Below, piece after piece: positions 10,015 through 17,724 of a stretch of DNA of 64,000 nucleotides. Below the pieces are notes generated by a model. It did no database searches, was not told where the DNA came from, and saw only the letters and a list, made by a program, of their open reading frames with translations. Made by a program: the position numbers and the translations under genes. The stretch is taken from the NCBI RefSeq assembly GCF_026421305.1, contig NZ_JAPJBQ010000002.1, positions 434,001 through 498,000 on the forward strand, read 5' to 3'. This DNA is from Dyella silvae (GTDB taxonomy: Bacteria > Pseudomonadota > Gammaproteobacteria > Xanthomonadales > Rhodanobacteraceae). The first letter of the stretch is position 1. Each line of letters starts with the position of its first letter.

Positions 10015-11665
10015 AACGGCGACTGCGGTAGCGCTGCTGTTTGACGATGTCGAGCTGGGTGGTCAGCTGCGCGATGCACTGCGGGAGCGTGGGGCGCGGA
10101 TCGTGCACGAAGGTGCACTGTCCACCCTGAGTCGGCAGATGATCGACAGCACGGGCGCCGAAGTATTGGTGGTGAATCTCGACGACGATGCCGCCGACGA
10201 CCTGGATCGCCTCTACGAGGTGATCGATGGCGATCATCCGCGCGTAGTGTTCAACGATGCTGCAGCCAGTTGTGCGCTGGGCGGCTGGGATCGCGCGCGC
10301 TGGGCGCGTCATCTCGCGGTGAAGGTGATGGCGCAAGGCGATCTCGATCCGCCGCGCCCTCAGAACGCGCCTGCCGTGCCCGAAGTGGAAGAGCACGAAC
10401 TCAGCGCCGGCCACACCGATATGCCGCCGCTTCCAGCCTTTGCGATGCAAGACATGGAGGCGGTGCCGGTGGTGGAACACGTCGCTGTAGCGATGCCGAG
10501 TGCCCACATCGCCGAGGTGCAATCGGAAACGCTGGCCGCCGAACTCGAAGCGCTGCTGGCTGCGGATGAGCCTGCGGCGGCGGAAGACGATTTCGGCTCC
10601 GGACTCAAATTCAACGCGGAGGACGACTTGCCTCCGCTGCATGACGGCCACTTTGGTGTCGACACCTTTGTCACGCAGGGGCCCGCACCCATCGAGGTAG
10701 CGCCGCAGGAAACGGCGGTTCGCGCGATGCCGTCGTTCCAGCTCGATCATCTGGCGCTTGCGCCGATCGACGAATCGTTCATGCCGCCGGTAGCGGCGAG
10801 TGTCGACATCGAAGAAAAATCGCAATCCGCTTTCCAGGCGGCGTCGAGCTGGTCGCTGGTCGACGAAGAAGAAGCGCCGCCGCCGGTACCGGCAGCGGAG
10901 CGATCGGCGGACTTTGGCGTCGAAAAACTCAGTGCCGCGGAATACCTCGCGCCGGAAGGCGGCGACGAATTGGCCTCGTTCATCCAGCCGGGCATGACCC
11001 TGGAGCTGGTGTCGATCGAAGAAGCCATCGCTCCGAAGTCGGTCTACGAGGGCGGCAACGAAATGGTGCTTGAGGGTCTCGACAGTGCGATCAGTCGCCT
11101 GGTCGTGCTTGGTGCCGCGGCGGACAGCGTCGAGGCGGTCTGCGCCTTCCTGTCGCATTTGCCGGCCGATCTGCGCACAGCCGTGCTGCATGTCCAGCAT
11201 CTGGGCGGCAACTCGGTGGAATCCCTTTCCGATACCCTGGCCATGCACAGCGGCTTGCCCGTGCGAGTGGCCGAGCCGGGTGCGCGCGCGCGTACCGGCG
11301 AGGTGCTGGTGGTGCCTGCCGGCCAGCAGGTGCGGGTGTATCGCGATGGGCGCATCGAGCTACAGCCGCTTAATGGTCAGGATGTACAGAGCTCGCCGAT
11401 CGATGCCAGCTTTACCATGGCGGCCAACGTATTTGGCCGCAATGCGCAGGCGATCGTGTTTGCCGGCCACGCCAACGATGCGCTGGGCGGTTGCCAGGCG
11501 ATCCATGATCGTGGCGGCCAGGTGTGGGTGGAGGCGTCGACCGACGGCCACTTCGCCGACATGGTGCATGGCATCGAAGCCGAGCGTTTGAACAGTTATT
11601 CCGGCACGCCTGCTGAACTGGCGGCGCGCCTGGTCGAAGAGATGTCGATGGAGGGCCGCCGATGA
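10007..11665 (+). CDS. chpB: ChpB, CheB-like methylesterase homologue lacking the catalytic serine
   Basis: Protein of 552 residues starting at ATG 10007, inside the end of chpA. The N-terminal 90 residues look receiver-like but degenerate (VALLFDDVELG...). An acidic low-complexity middle follows, then a CheB methylesterase-like domain from about residue 365. In CheB the triad is Ser in GASxGG, His in QH(M/I) and Asp in GMGxDG. Here the serine position reads GAAADS (Ala371), while His398 (VQHL) and Asp491 (HANDALGG) are kept. Esterase activity is therefore doubtful. It may be a scaffold or regulator. chpC starts 4 bases before its end (ATGA), suggesting translational coupling. Confidence 0.85.
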   Translation: MAETATAVALLFDDVELGGQLRDALRERGARIVHEGALSTLSRQMIDSTGAEVLVVNLDDDAADDLDRLYEVIDGDHPRVVFNDAAASCALGGWDRARWARHLAVKVMAQGDLDPPRPQNAPAVPEVEEHELSAGHTDMPPLPAFAMQDMEAVPVVEHVAVAMPSAHIAEVQSETLAAELEALLAADEPAAAEDDFGSGLKFNAEDDLPPLHDGHFGVDTFVTQGPAPIEVAPQETAVRAMPSFQLDHLALAPIDESFMPPVAASVDIEEKSQSAFQAASSWSLVDEEEAPPPVPAAERSADFGVEKLSAAEYLAPEGGDELASFIQPGMTLELVSIEEAIAPKSVYEGGNEMVLEGLDSAISRLVVLGAAADSVEAVCAFLSHLPADLRTAVLHVQHLGGNSVESLSDTLAMHSGLPVRVAEPGARARTGEVLVVPAGQQVRVYRDGRIELQPLNGQDVQSSPIDASFTMAANVFGRNAQAIVFAGHANDALGGCQAIHDRGGQVWVEASTDGHFADMVHGIEAERLNSYSGTPAELAARLVEEMSMEGRR

Positions 11666-12138
11666 GCGAACTACCGCTACCCCGTGAAATTCGTTGCGTG
11701 CTGGTACCGGTCGGCAACCTTCGTTTGTTGCTGCCTAACGCCACTGTCGCCGAAGTGATCACGCTGCCCACACCCGAACCGGTGGAAGGGGCGCCGGCGT
11801 GGTTGCTGGGTCGTATCGCATGGCGTGGCTGGCGTGTGCCGCTGCTGTCGTTCAACGCGCTGGCGGGTGCTGGCGAAGGGGACAGTGAGCAGTCGGTGCG
11901 CGTGGCCGTGCTGAAGGCATTAGGCGGTCACGCCGATCTGCCGTTTATTGCGGTGGTGACTCAGGGCTTCCCGCGCCTGACCACGCTCAATGCCGAGCTG
12001 ATCATTCCGACCCACGATGGCGCGCCGTTGCCGCCAGGCGTGCGTGCACAGGTGCTGGTGCGCGATGACATCGCGGTGATTCCGGATCTGGAAGGCATCG
12101 AAGCTGAGTTGATCGGGTTGCTCGATCTCGCGAGCTGA
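11662..12138 (+). CDS. chpC: ChpC, second CheW-like protein of the Pil-Chp operon
   Basis: Protein of 158 residues with a CheW-like fold: VPVGNLRLLLPNATVAEVI near the N-terminus, PAWLLGRIAWRGWRVPLLSF around 40-60, and a C-terminal VRDDIAVIPDLEGIEAEL. The position directly after chpB and the small divergent CheW domain match ChpC, which links additional inputs to ChpA in Pseudomonas. The ATG overlaps the chpB stop. It is the last gene of the operon; a REP-like palindrome follows 23 bases after the stop. Confidence 0.85.
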   Translation: MSELPLPREIRCVLVPVGNLRLLLPNATVAEVITLPTPEPVEGAPAWLLGRIAWRGWRVPLLSFNALAGAGEGDSEQSVRVAVLKALGGHADLPFIAVVTQGFPRLTTLNAELIIPTHDGAPLPPGVRAQVLVRDDIAVIPDLEGIEAELIGLLDLAS

Positions 12139-12161
12139 GCCCAGCAGCGCTCAACCTTTCG

Positions 12162-12199
12162 CTCCCTCTCCCCTCCGGGGAGAGGGCTGGGGTGAGGGG
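12162..12199. repeat. REP-like palindromic repeat, copy 1
   Basis: Thirty-eight bases that match a second copy at 20421-20458 with a single difference. The core is a perfect 10-bp stem (12164-12173 with 12177-12186) around a 3-base loop, followed by CTGGGGTGAGGGG. It lies between the convergent ends of chpC and rsmE. The form, CT-rich arm, GA-rich arm and GGGGTGAGGG tail, resembles short intergenic palindromes scattered in many proteobacterial genomes. It may also act as a terminator or mRNA stabiliser for both flanking genes. Confidence 0.8.
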
Positions 12200-12233
12200 C
12201 GGGTGCTCGCGACAACGCTACATCAGCGCCACG

Positions 12234-12968
12234 TCAAACATCCCCATGCAAAGCCTGCAGCGCCGCCAGCGCCGCAAGCCCCGCCGTTTCCGTCCGAAGA
12301 ATGCGTGGCCCGAGCCGCAAGCCGATAAAGCCGGCGTCGGTGAGCGCCGCGGTATCGCGCTGACCCAATCCACCTTCCGGGCCCACGACAAGCAAGCCGC
12401 CAGCCGGCGTAAAGGAAAGTTCGGCCGGTCGCTGCGTGCCTTCAGGCAGCAAGGCCAGGCGCAGCGCGCCATCGGCGGGCAAAGCGCGCAACCACTGTTC
12501 CAACGGAATGGCGGGCACCACCTCCGGCAGCCGGGCGCGCCCACTTTGCTCACACGCGCTGGCGGCCACGGCGCGCCAGTGCGCCAGGCGCTTCTCCGCC
12601 CGTGCGGCATCAAGCTTCACTTCGGAGCGCTCCGTGAGCAGCGGCACGATGCGGGCAACGCCAAGTTCGGTGGCCTTCTGCACGATCAGGTCCATCTTCT
12701 CGCCGCGGGCCACGCCCTGCGCCAGGGTCAGTGGCAACGGCGATTCATTGTCGACGGCTTGTGAAGACTGCACTTGCACCGTTACGTCACGTTTGCCGAC
12801 CGCCTGGATGACCGCCGGGTAGTCGCAGCCGTCCCCGTTGAACAGGATGATGCCATCGCCCGCTGCGAGCCTCAGCACGCGAGCCACATGTTCGCCGGCC
12901 TGCGCGGGCAGGCCCAGTTCCAGACCGGCGGCGAGGGGTTGGTCCACGTGTATGCGAATGGTGCGCAT
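12234..12968 (-). CDS. rsmE: RsmE, 16S rRNA (uracil-1498-N3)-methyltransferase
   Basis: SPOUT-class methyltransferase that methylates U1498 of 16S rRNA. I place the start at ATG 12968 (MRTIRIHVDQPL), giving about 244 residues, the normal family length; an upstream in-frame ATG at 13001 would add 11 unconserved residues. Signatures are LAQGVARGEKMDLIVQKATE, LLTERSEVK, the trefoil-knot segment VGPEGGLGQRD and LGPRILRTETAGLAAL at the C-terminus. It stands alone on the minus strand, convergent with chpC and divergent from the small exported-protein gene. Confidence 0.95.
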   Translation of the reverse strand: MRTIRIHVDQPLAAGLELGLPAQAGEHVARVLRLAAGDGIILFNGDGCDYPAVIQAVGKRDVTVQVQSSQAVDNESPLPLTLAQGVARGEKMDLIVQKATELGVARIVPLLTERSEVKLDAARAEKRLAHWRAVAASACEQSGRARLPEVVPAIPLEQWLRALPADGALRLALLPEGTQRPAELSFTPAGGLLVVGPEGGLGQRDTAALTDAGFIGLRLGPRILRTETAGLAALAALQALHGDV

Positions 12969-13141
12969 GAAGCGTTTCATACCTGTCGAAACGGAAAGCA
13001 TAACGGACCGGCGCAGCGCCGTCCGGGCGCTTTGCGCGGCGATACCTGAACGAGCGACCGGCCGCCTGGGAGCCTGAATTGCCTGCCGGCCCGTGTCGGC
13101 GCAGGATGTGATTTGTCCCCACTCATCCCCGGAGGTGGATC

Positions 13142-13507
13142 ATGAACAAAACCACCCACACGTCGCTTCTGATTCTGCTACTCGCACTGGGTGTCAGTTC
13201 GGTCGCGGCAGCCCAAAGCACGCAGCCCCCGTCGGCCCCGGCGCCTGACAGCAAGATGATGAAGGCTCTGCCGGAAGGGCAAGTCAGCGCCAATGAGGCG
13301 ACACCAAGCCAGCGGCAAGTACCGCCGAGGCCGGGCGACCGCGCTTGCCTGCAAACCACGGGCAGCCTGATTCCGGCGAAGCCGGGTACCTGCCTGCCGG
13401 TGCATGGCAACAGCTATACCAGCCAGGACATCAAGAACACCGGACAGATCGACACGGCGCGGGCACTGCAGCAGCTCGATCCCAGTATTTCCGTTCGCGG
13501 CCATTAA
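13142..13507 (+). CDS. Small exported protein with a TonB-plug-like C-terminal segment
   Basis: Protein of 121 residues with a clear signal peptide (MNKTTHTSLLILLLALGVS... cleaved near AAA-QS, about residue 24). A Pro/Ser-rich stretch follows, then a segment with two Cys (CLQTTG, TCLPVHG). The last 30 residues (SYTSQDIKNTG... LQQLDPSIS) resemble by eye the start of a TonB-receptor plug domain, where a Y-x-x-x-D-(I/L)-x-x-T-G motif precedes a LxxLDPSI motif. No barrel follows and the gene ends at a clean stop. A GGAGGT ribosome binding site lies just upstream (13131-13136). Function unknown; the plug similarity is my inference. Confidence 0.7.
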   Translation: MNKTTHTSLLILLLALGVSSVAAAQSTQPPSAPAPDSKMMKALPEGQVSANEATPSQRQVPPRPGDRACLQTTGSLIPAKPGTCLPVHGNSYTSQDIKNTGQIDTARALQQLDPSISVRGH

Positions 13508-13538
13508 GCCATCGAGCGGGCGTCGGCGGGCCGCCTTC

Positions 13539-14900
13539 TCAGGCGGCGACGGCGCGTTCGATACCGCTGATGGCCGTGTCCACCAGGTGGTCGATTTCCT
13601 GCGTGTTGATGACGTAGGGCGGCATGAAATAGATCACGTCGCCCAGCGGGCGTAGCAGTGCGCCGTTGGCGAGGCCGTGCAGGTAAACACGCAGCCCACG
13701 CCGTTCCGCCGCAGGGAACGGCGTGCGGCTGCTTTTGTTTGCGACCAGTTCGACCGCGGCGATCATGCCGGTCTGACGAACATCGGCCACGTGCGGATGA
13801 TCCCTTAGCGGTGCGAGACGGCTGGCAAGATGCTCGGCCAGCGCGCGGTTGCGCTCCAGCACCGGTTCGTCGTGGAAGATCTTCAGCGTTTCCAGCGCAA
13901 CCCGGCACGCAAGCGGATTGCCTGTATAGCTGTGCGAATGCAGAAACGCCTTGCCTGCGCTGTATTCGGCGTAGAACGCCTCATAGATCTGCGTCGTGGT
14001 GAGCACGGCCGACAGGGGCAGGAAGCCGCCGGTGAGCCCCTTGGAGAGGCACATGAAATCAGGTGACACCTGTGCCTGCTCGCACGCAAACAGTGTGCCG
14101 GTGCGGCCGAAGCCCACGGCGATTTCGTCGGCGATGAAATGCACCTGATACTCGTCGCAAAGCGCGCGCAGGCCGGCGAGATAGTCTGGGTGGTACATGC
14201 GCATACCGCCGGCGCACTGCACCAAAGGCTCAACGATGACTGCGCAAACTTCGTGCGCGTGTTGCTCCAGCAACTGACGCAGTTCTGTGAGGCGGCGCTG
14301 CGCCAGCTCGGACGGTGTTTCGCCGGGCTGCGCTTCATACGTGTCAGGTGCTGGCGCAAGAAAAGGAGTGAGCAGCAGCGGCGCATACGTCTTGCGATAA
14401 AGCGCCACGTCGCTGACCGACAATGCACCCAGCGTTTCGCCGTGATAACTGCCGGTAAGCGCGATGAAGCGTGTCTTCTCGCCGTGACCCTGGTTGAGCC
14501 AGTAGTGGAAGCTCATCTTCAGCGCCACTTCGATCGCGGCCGAGCCGTTGTCGGCATAGAACACGCGATCCAGTCCCGGCGGCGTGACGCGCACCAGTTC
14601 TTCGGCAAGAGCGACGGCGGGTTCGTGCGTGAAGCCGGCAAAGATCACGTGTTCCAGCGTGCGTGCCTGATCCGCCAGGGCAGCGGCGATGCGCGGATTA
14701 GCGTGGCCAAACAGGTTGGTCCACCACGAACTGATGCCATCCAGATAGCGGCGCCCATCGGTGCCGATCAGCCAGGCGCCCTCACCGCGGGCGATGGGCA
14801 CCATCGGCACCGTCTGGTGGTCATGCATCTGTGTACAGGGATGCCACAGGCGGCTCAGGTCACGACGCACCAGCGCGTCGGCAGCGGGGAGAGTGTTCAT
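13539..14900 (-). CDS. bioA: BioA, adenosylmethionine-8-amino-7-oxononanoate aminotransferase
   Basis: Class III PLP aminotransferase of 453 residues that converts KAPA to DAPA in biotin synthesis with SAM as amino donor. Diagnostic elements are LWHPCTQM at the N-terminus, SSWWTNLFGHANPRI, GSYHGETLGALS, the cofactor Asp in FIADEIAVGFGRTG, and the PLP lysine Lys287 in CLSKGLTGGFLPL. LHSHSYTGNPLAC is also typical of BioA and separates it from other class III enzymes. The other bio genes are not in the window. Its upstream region is filled by a nested palindromic element. Confidence 0.96.
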   Translation of the reverse strand: MNTLPAADALVRRDLSRLWHPCTQMHDHQTVPMVPIARGEGAWLIGTDGRRYLDGISSWWTNLFGHANPRIAAALADQARTLEHVIFAGFTHEPAVALAEELVRVTPPGLDRVFYADNGSAAIEVALKMSFHYWLNQGHGEKTRFIALTGSYHGETLGALSVSDVALYRKTYAPLLLTPFLAPAPDTYEAQPGETPSELAQRRLTELRQLLEQHAHEVCAVIVEPLVQCAGGMRMYHPDYLAGLRALCDEYQVHFIADEIAVGFGRTGTLFACEQAQVSPDFMCLSKGLTGGFLPLSAVLTTTQIYEAFYAEYSAGKAFLHSHSYTGNPLACRVALETLKIFHDEPVLERNRALAEHLASRLAPLRDHPHVADVRQTGMIAAVELVANKSSRTPFPAAERRGLRVYLHGLANGALLRPLGDVIYFMPPYVINTQEIDHLVDTAISGIERAVAA

Positions 14901-14938
14901 CGGGCTATGATCGGGGTTTTAGGCGCTCCTGCTCAAGA

Positions 14939-15213
14939 TAAGGCAACACTGATGAAGTATCGCCGTTGTCATGATGCCTGGAAGGCTCACAGACGCGCGC
15001 GCGTGGCCGTCTTGCCAAGCCACGCGCGCGCGTCTGTGAGCCTTTCAGGCATCACCCCATCTAATGAATGATATATGCGGGGCCGTCCCTGTCTGCCCAC
15101 ATCTCTTCGGGGCGTCGACTCGACAGACGGCCAGTCTGCCTTCGCCGTCGCCCCTGTGATCTGCAGGCAGACAGGGACGGTGACAATGGCGATACTTCAT
15201 CAGTGTTGCCTTA
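14939..15213. mobile_element. MITE-like nested palindromic element of 275 bp
   Basis: The ends are 33-bp terminal inverted repeats with one mismatch (14939-14971 and 15181-15213). Directly inside the left end is a second, 36-bp inverted repeat with one mismatch (14972-15007 and 15019-15054) closed by an 11-base loop and containing an alternating CG run. Inside the right end is a third, perfect 15-bp pair (15083-15097 and 15166-15180), enclosing a small CAGAC/GTCTG hairpin (15124-15138). No open frame looks like a transposase. I see no convincing target-site duplication. The element occupies the whole divergent gap between bioA and gspN. The mobile label is inference from structure. Confidence 0.7.
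14972..15054. repeat. Long near-perfect hairpin inside the palindromic element
   Basis: Two 36-base arms pair with a single mismatch (G at 14981 against the position that would need A) and leave an 11-base loop at 15008-15018. The middle of each arm is an alternating purine-pyrimidine run CGCGCGCGCG, which can adopt Z-DNA under supercoiling. In RNA from either strand this would be a very stable stem that could end transcription or attract RNase III. Confidence 0.85.
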
Positions 15214-15225
15214 AGGGATGCTGGT

Positions 15226-16011
15226 TTGAAGTATTGGCGTGCTGCATTGTTCGGTGTGCTGGCCCTGGCGGCGCTTGGTTTGCTGCTGTTGTGGTACTTG
15301 CCCGCCCGCTGGGTGATGCCGCTGTTGGCGTCGCGCCTGAATGGCGTGCGCCTTGAAGAGGTAAGCGGCCCGTTGTGGGACGGCCGGGCTGGCCAGGTCA
15401 TCTCCGCCAAAGGCTCCGATCTCGGGCGGGCCAACTGGCAGCTGTCGCGTCGCGCGCTGCTGGGGGACAACCGGCTCCACTTCGAACTGCATGGTCCCCG
15501 CATCGAGTTCAGTGGCAGCATGACCGGGGCGAATGCCGCCGACGCGCAGTGGACGGACGTCCATATGCGCCTGGATCTGGAGGTGCTGGCAGCCCAACTC
15601 ACACTGCCCACAGGGCAGCCGCGAGGCACGCTGGAAATGACAGCGAGCAAGGTTCAACTGCACGGCGGCTGGCCCTTGACCCTCGATGCACGGGGGCACT
15701 GGATGGATGCGATGGTGCTTACACCACGTCAGGGTGAGATACCGTTGGGCACGCTGCAATTGTCGCTGCATGCCAGTAATGGTGTGATCGAAGGACATCT
15801 GGCCGACAGCGGTCAGGGGCCGCTGCGGATCGATGGACGCCTGCAACTTAGCCCACTGGCCCGGCGGTTCACCGCTGTGGCTGCGTCCAGAGGGAATGCT
15901 CCAGCCTTACAGCGATGGCTATCGGGATTTGGCGCGACCGATGCGGATGGTGTCACCCACATCAACTACAGCGGTGGCCTGGCGGCCGCCGTGCCCGGGG
16001 GAAAGTCATGA
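15226..16011 (+). CDS. gspN: GspN-like type II secretion protein N
   Basis: Protein of 261 residues with one N-terminal membrane helix (WRAALFGVLALAALGLLLLW) and a periplasmic domain. The pattern LPARWVMPLL... followed by VSGPLWDGRAG and WQLSRRALLGDNRL matches the GspN family, an inner-membrane accessory of some type II secretion systems. The start is TTG at 15226 behind an AAGGGATG sequence. That site lies just past the end of the palindromic element, which must therefore contain or abut the promoter. No other gsp gene is here, so the rest of the secretion operon must be elsewhere. The stop overlaps the next start (ATGA). Confidence 0.75.
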   Translation: MKYWRAALFGVLALAALGLLLLWYLPARWVMPLLASRLNGVRLEEVSGPLWDGRAGQVISAKGSDLGRANWQLSRRALLGDNRLHFELHGPRIEFSGSMTGANAADAQWTDVHMRLDLEVLAAQLTLPTGQPRGTLEMTASKVQLHGGWPLTLDARGHWMDAMVLTPRQGEIPLGTLQLSLHASNGVIEGHLADSGQGPLRIDGRLQLSPLARRFTAVAASRGNAPALQRWLSGFGATDADGVTHINYSGGLAAAVPGGKS

Positions 16012-16793
16012 GTGATCTGGATCTGCCAAAGGCCCTCGTGGCCGCGCGCGAAGCTGCTGAAGCGGCGGCCGAGGTGATTCGGCATTACTGGCGGCGCGGC
16101 GTGGATGTCGAGATCAAGAGCGACGATACGCCCGTCACCGTCGCCGATCGCGAGGCCGAACTGGCGATCCGGAAGGTGCTGCAGCAGGCGCTTCCACAGG
16201 CGTCCATTTATGGCGAGGAATTCGGCCGAGACGACAACAATCACGAACTTCTGTGGATGGTTGATCCACTGGATGGCACCAAGAGCTTCGTGCGCCGCAC
16301 GCCGTTCTTCTCCACGCAGATTGCGCTGATGCATCGCGGCGAGTTGGTGCTGGGCGTGTCGAGTGCGCCCATCTATGGCGAAACCATGTGGGCCAGCGCC
16401 GGTGGCGGCACGTGGTTCGAGGGCGAACGCGTTCACGTGGCAGCGACCGGTGAGATGGCGAAAGCGTCGCTTTCGACCGGCAACATCAAGACACTGACGA
16501 AAGATGCCCGCTGGGATGCGTTGGGGGCGATGATCCGCGACAGCAATCGCATCCGCGGCTACGGCGATTTCTGCCATTACCACTTGCTCGCGCGGGGCAG
16601 CCTGGATCTGGTGATCGAATCGGATGTGAATATTCTCGACATCGCTGCGCTGGCCGTTATCGTGCGCGAGGCCGGCGGCGTGTTCACCGATATCCAGGGC
16701 AACGCGCTGACGCTTGATACCACCAGCGTGTTGGCAGGAACGCCGGCCATCCACGCACAGGCGCTTGCGCGCTTTTCATCGGCCCATCATTGA
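16008..16793 (+). CDS. Inositol-monophosphatase-family phosphatase (possibly HisN-type)
   Basis: Protein of 261 residues of the Mg/Li-sensitive phosphatase superfamily. Motif 1 is WMVDPLDGTKSF (about 82-93), preceded by the metal-binding Glu in IYGEEFG; motif 2 is near the C-terminus in NILDIAALAVIVREAGG, where NILD takes the place of the usual W-D. The substrate cannot be read from sequence: inositol-1-phosphate, histidinol phosphate (HisN) and PAP are all used by relatives. The replacement of Trp by Leu-Asp in the second motif and the FCHYHLLARG segment favour a HisN-like or sugar-phosphate enzyme over SuhB. It is coupled to gspN by a 4-base overlap, and a CysQ paralogue follows in the same operon. 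Confidence 0.75.
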   Translation: MSDLDLPKALVAAREAAEAAAEVIRHYWRRGVDVEIKSDDTPVTVADREAELAIRKVLQQALPQASIYGEEFGRDDNNHELLWMVDPLDGTKSFVRRTPFFSTQIALMHRGELVLGVSSAPIYGETMWASAGGGTWFEGERVHVAATGEMAKASLSTGNIKTLTKDARWDALGAMIRDSNRIRGYGDFCHYHLLARGSLDLVIESDVNILDIAALAVIVREAGGVFTDIQGNALTLDTTSVLAGTPAIHAQALARFSSAHH

Positions 16794-16802
16794 GGCGCAC
16801 CC

Positions 16803-17147
16803 ATGGAAGGACTGGCCACGTTCTATAGTTTGCTGCTGGGCAACGCGCCGATGTTCGTCGTAGCCATCATCGGCATCGCGTTGTCGGCCGTGCTCTGGCC
16901 CGCCGCCCCAAAGGCCGCGCTGCTGATACTGAGCGCCTGCGTGCTCGAGTTCGTGATCACGATAGCCAACGCCGCGATGTATGGCTGGTATCTGCCACAT
17001 GCCACGCAAAATGGCGGTTTCTCAAGCGTACGGTGGCTCATGACCGGCTGGGGTGTGGCCGCGAGCCTGGGCCATGCCATGGCATTCGGCCTGCTGTTCT
17101 GGGGTGCGTTTACCGGCCGTCGGCACGCTCGGGCGGCTGTCCGCTAA
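16803..17147 (+). CDS. Small membrane protein of unknown function
   Basis: Protein of 114 residues, nearly all hydrophobic. I count three or four membrane segments: FVVAIIGIALSAVLWP (about 18-33), AALLILSACVLEFVITIANA (38-57) and WGVAASLGHAMAFGLLFWGAF (83-103). Short basic ends (GRRHARAAVR) suggest a cytoplasmic C-terminus. It starts 9 bases after the phosphatase stop, and nudE starts 19 bases after it, so it is part of the same operon. I do not recognise the family. Confidence 0.7.
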   Translation: MEGLATFYSLLLGNAPMFVVAIIGIALSAVLWPAAPKAALLILSACVLEFVITIANAAMYGWYLPHATQNGGFSSVRWLMTGWGVAASLGHAMAFGLLFWGAFTGRRHARAAVR

Positions 17148-17166
17148 GCCGCGCTACAATCGCCCG

Positions 17167-17724
17167 ATGCGCAAACCACCGATCATTCATGCCACCAGAG
17201 ACGTTCGCGATAGCAGCTTTCTGCGCGTCGAGCAGCTCGACCTCGAGTTTTCCAACGGGGAGCGCCGTACCTATGAGCGGCTGAAGGGCGGCGGCATGGG
17301 CGCGGTCATCATCGTTCCCATGATCGACAACGAGACGGTGCTGCTGGTGCGCGAGTACGGCGCCGGCGTGGGCCGTTACGAACTCAGTCTGCCCAAGGGC
17401 AGACTGGATCGCGACGAAACCGTGGAGCAGGGCGCTGATCGCGAGCTCAAGGAAGAAATCGGTTACGGCGCGCGCAAGCTCAAGATTCTGCACAACCTGT
17501 CGCTGTCGCCTTCCTACATGACCCATATGGCGCATGTCGTGCTGGCGCAGGATCTGTATCCCGAACGGCTGGAAGGCGACGAGCCCGAAGAGTTGGAAGT
17601 GGTTCCGTGGAAGATGGCCGACCTGCATAAGCTGGTGGGCCGCGACGACGTGACCGAAGGCCGTTCCATTGCCGCCCTTTTCATGGCCCGCGAGTATCTC
17701 GCCGGCCGGTTTTTTCCGACATGA
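17167..17724 (+). CDS. nudE: NudE, ADP-compounds Nudix hydrolase
   Basis: Nudix hydrolase of 185 residues that cleaves ADP-ribose, NADH and related ADP compounds. The Nudix box is intact: SLPKGRLDRDETVEQGADRE followed by LKEEIGYG (about 76-103). The N-terminal MRKPPIIHATRDV and the tail ITEG-like VTEGRSIAALFMAREYL are typical of the NudE subfamily. I start it at ATG 17167, just after the preceding membrane-protein gene; longer in-frame versions would overlap that gene. Its stop overlaps the cysQ start (ATGA), as in many gammaproteobacteria where nudE and cysQ are neighbours. Confidence 0.93.
   Translation: MRKPPIIHATRDVRDSSFLRVEQLDLEFSNGERRTYERLKGGGMGAVIIVPMIDNETVLLVREYGAGVGRYELSLPKGRLDRDETVEQGADRELKEEIGYGARKLKILHNLSLSPSYMTHMAHVVLAQDLYPERLEGDEPEELEVVPWKMADLHKLVGRDDVTEGRSIAALFMAREYLAGRFFPT

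Noticed and set aside
14139-15071. Plus-strand frame running from antisense bioA into the palindromic element
   Set aside because: Its N-terminal part is antisense to bioA and its end lies in the inverted repeat; no protein family fits.
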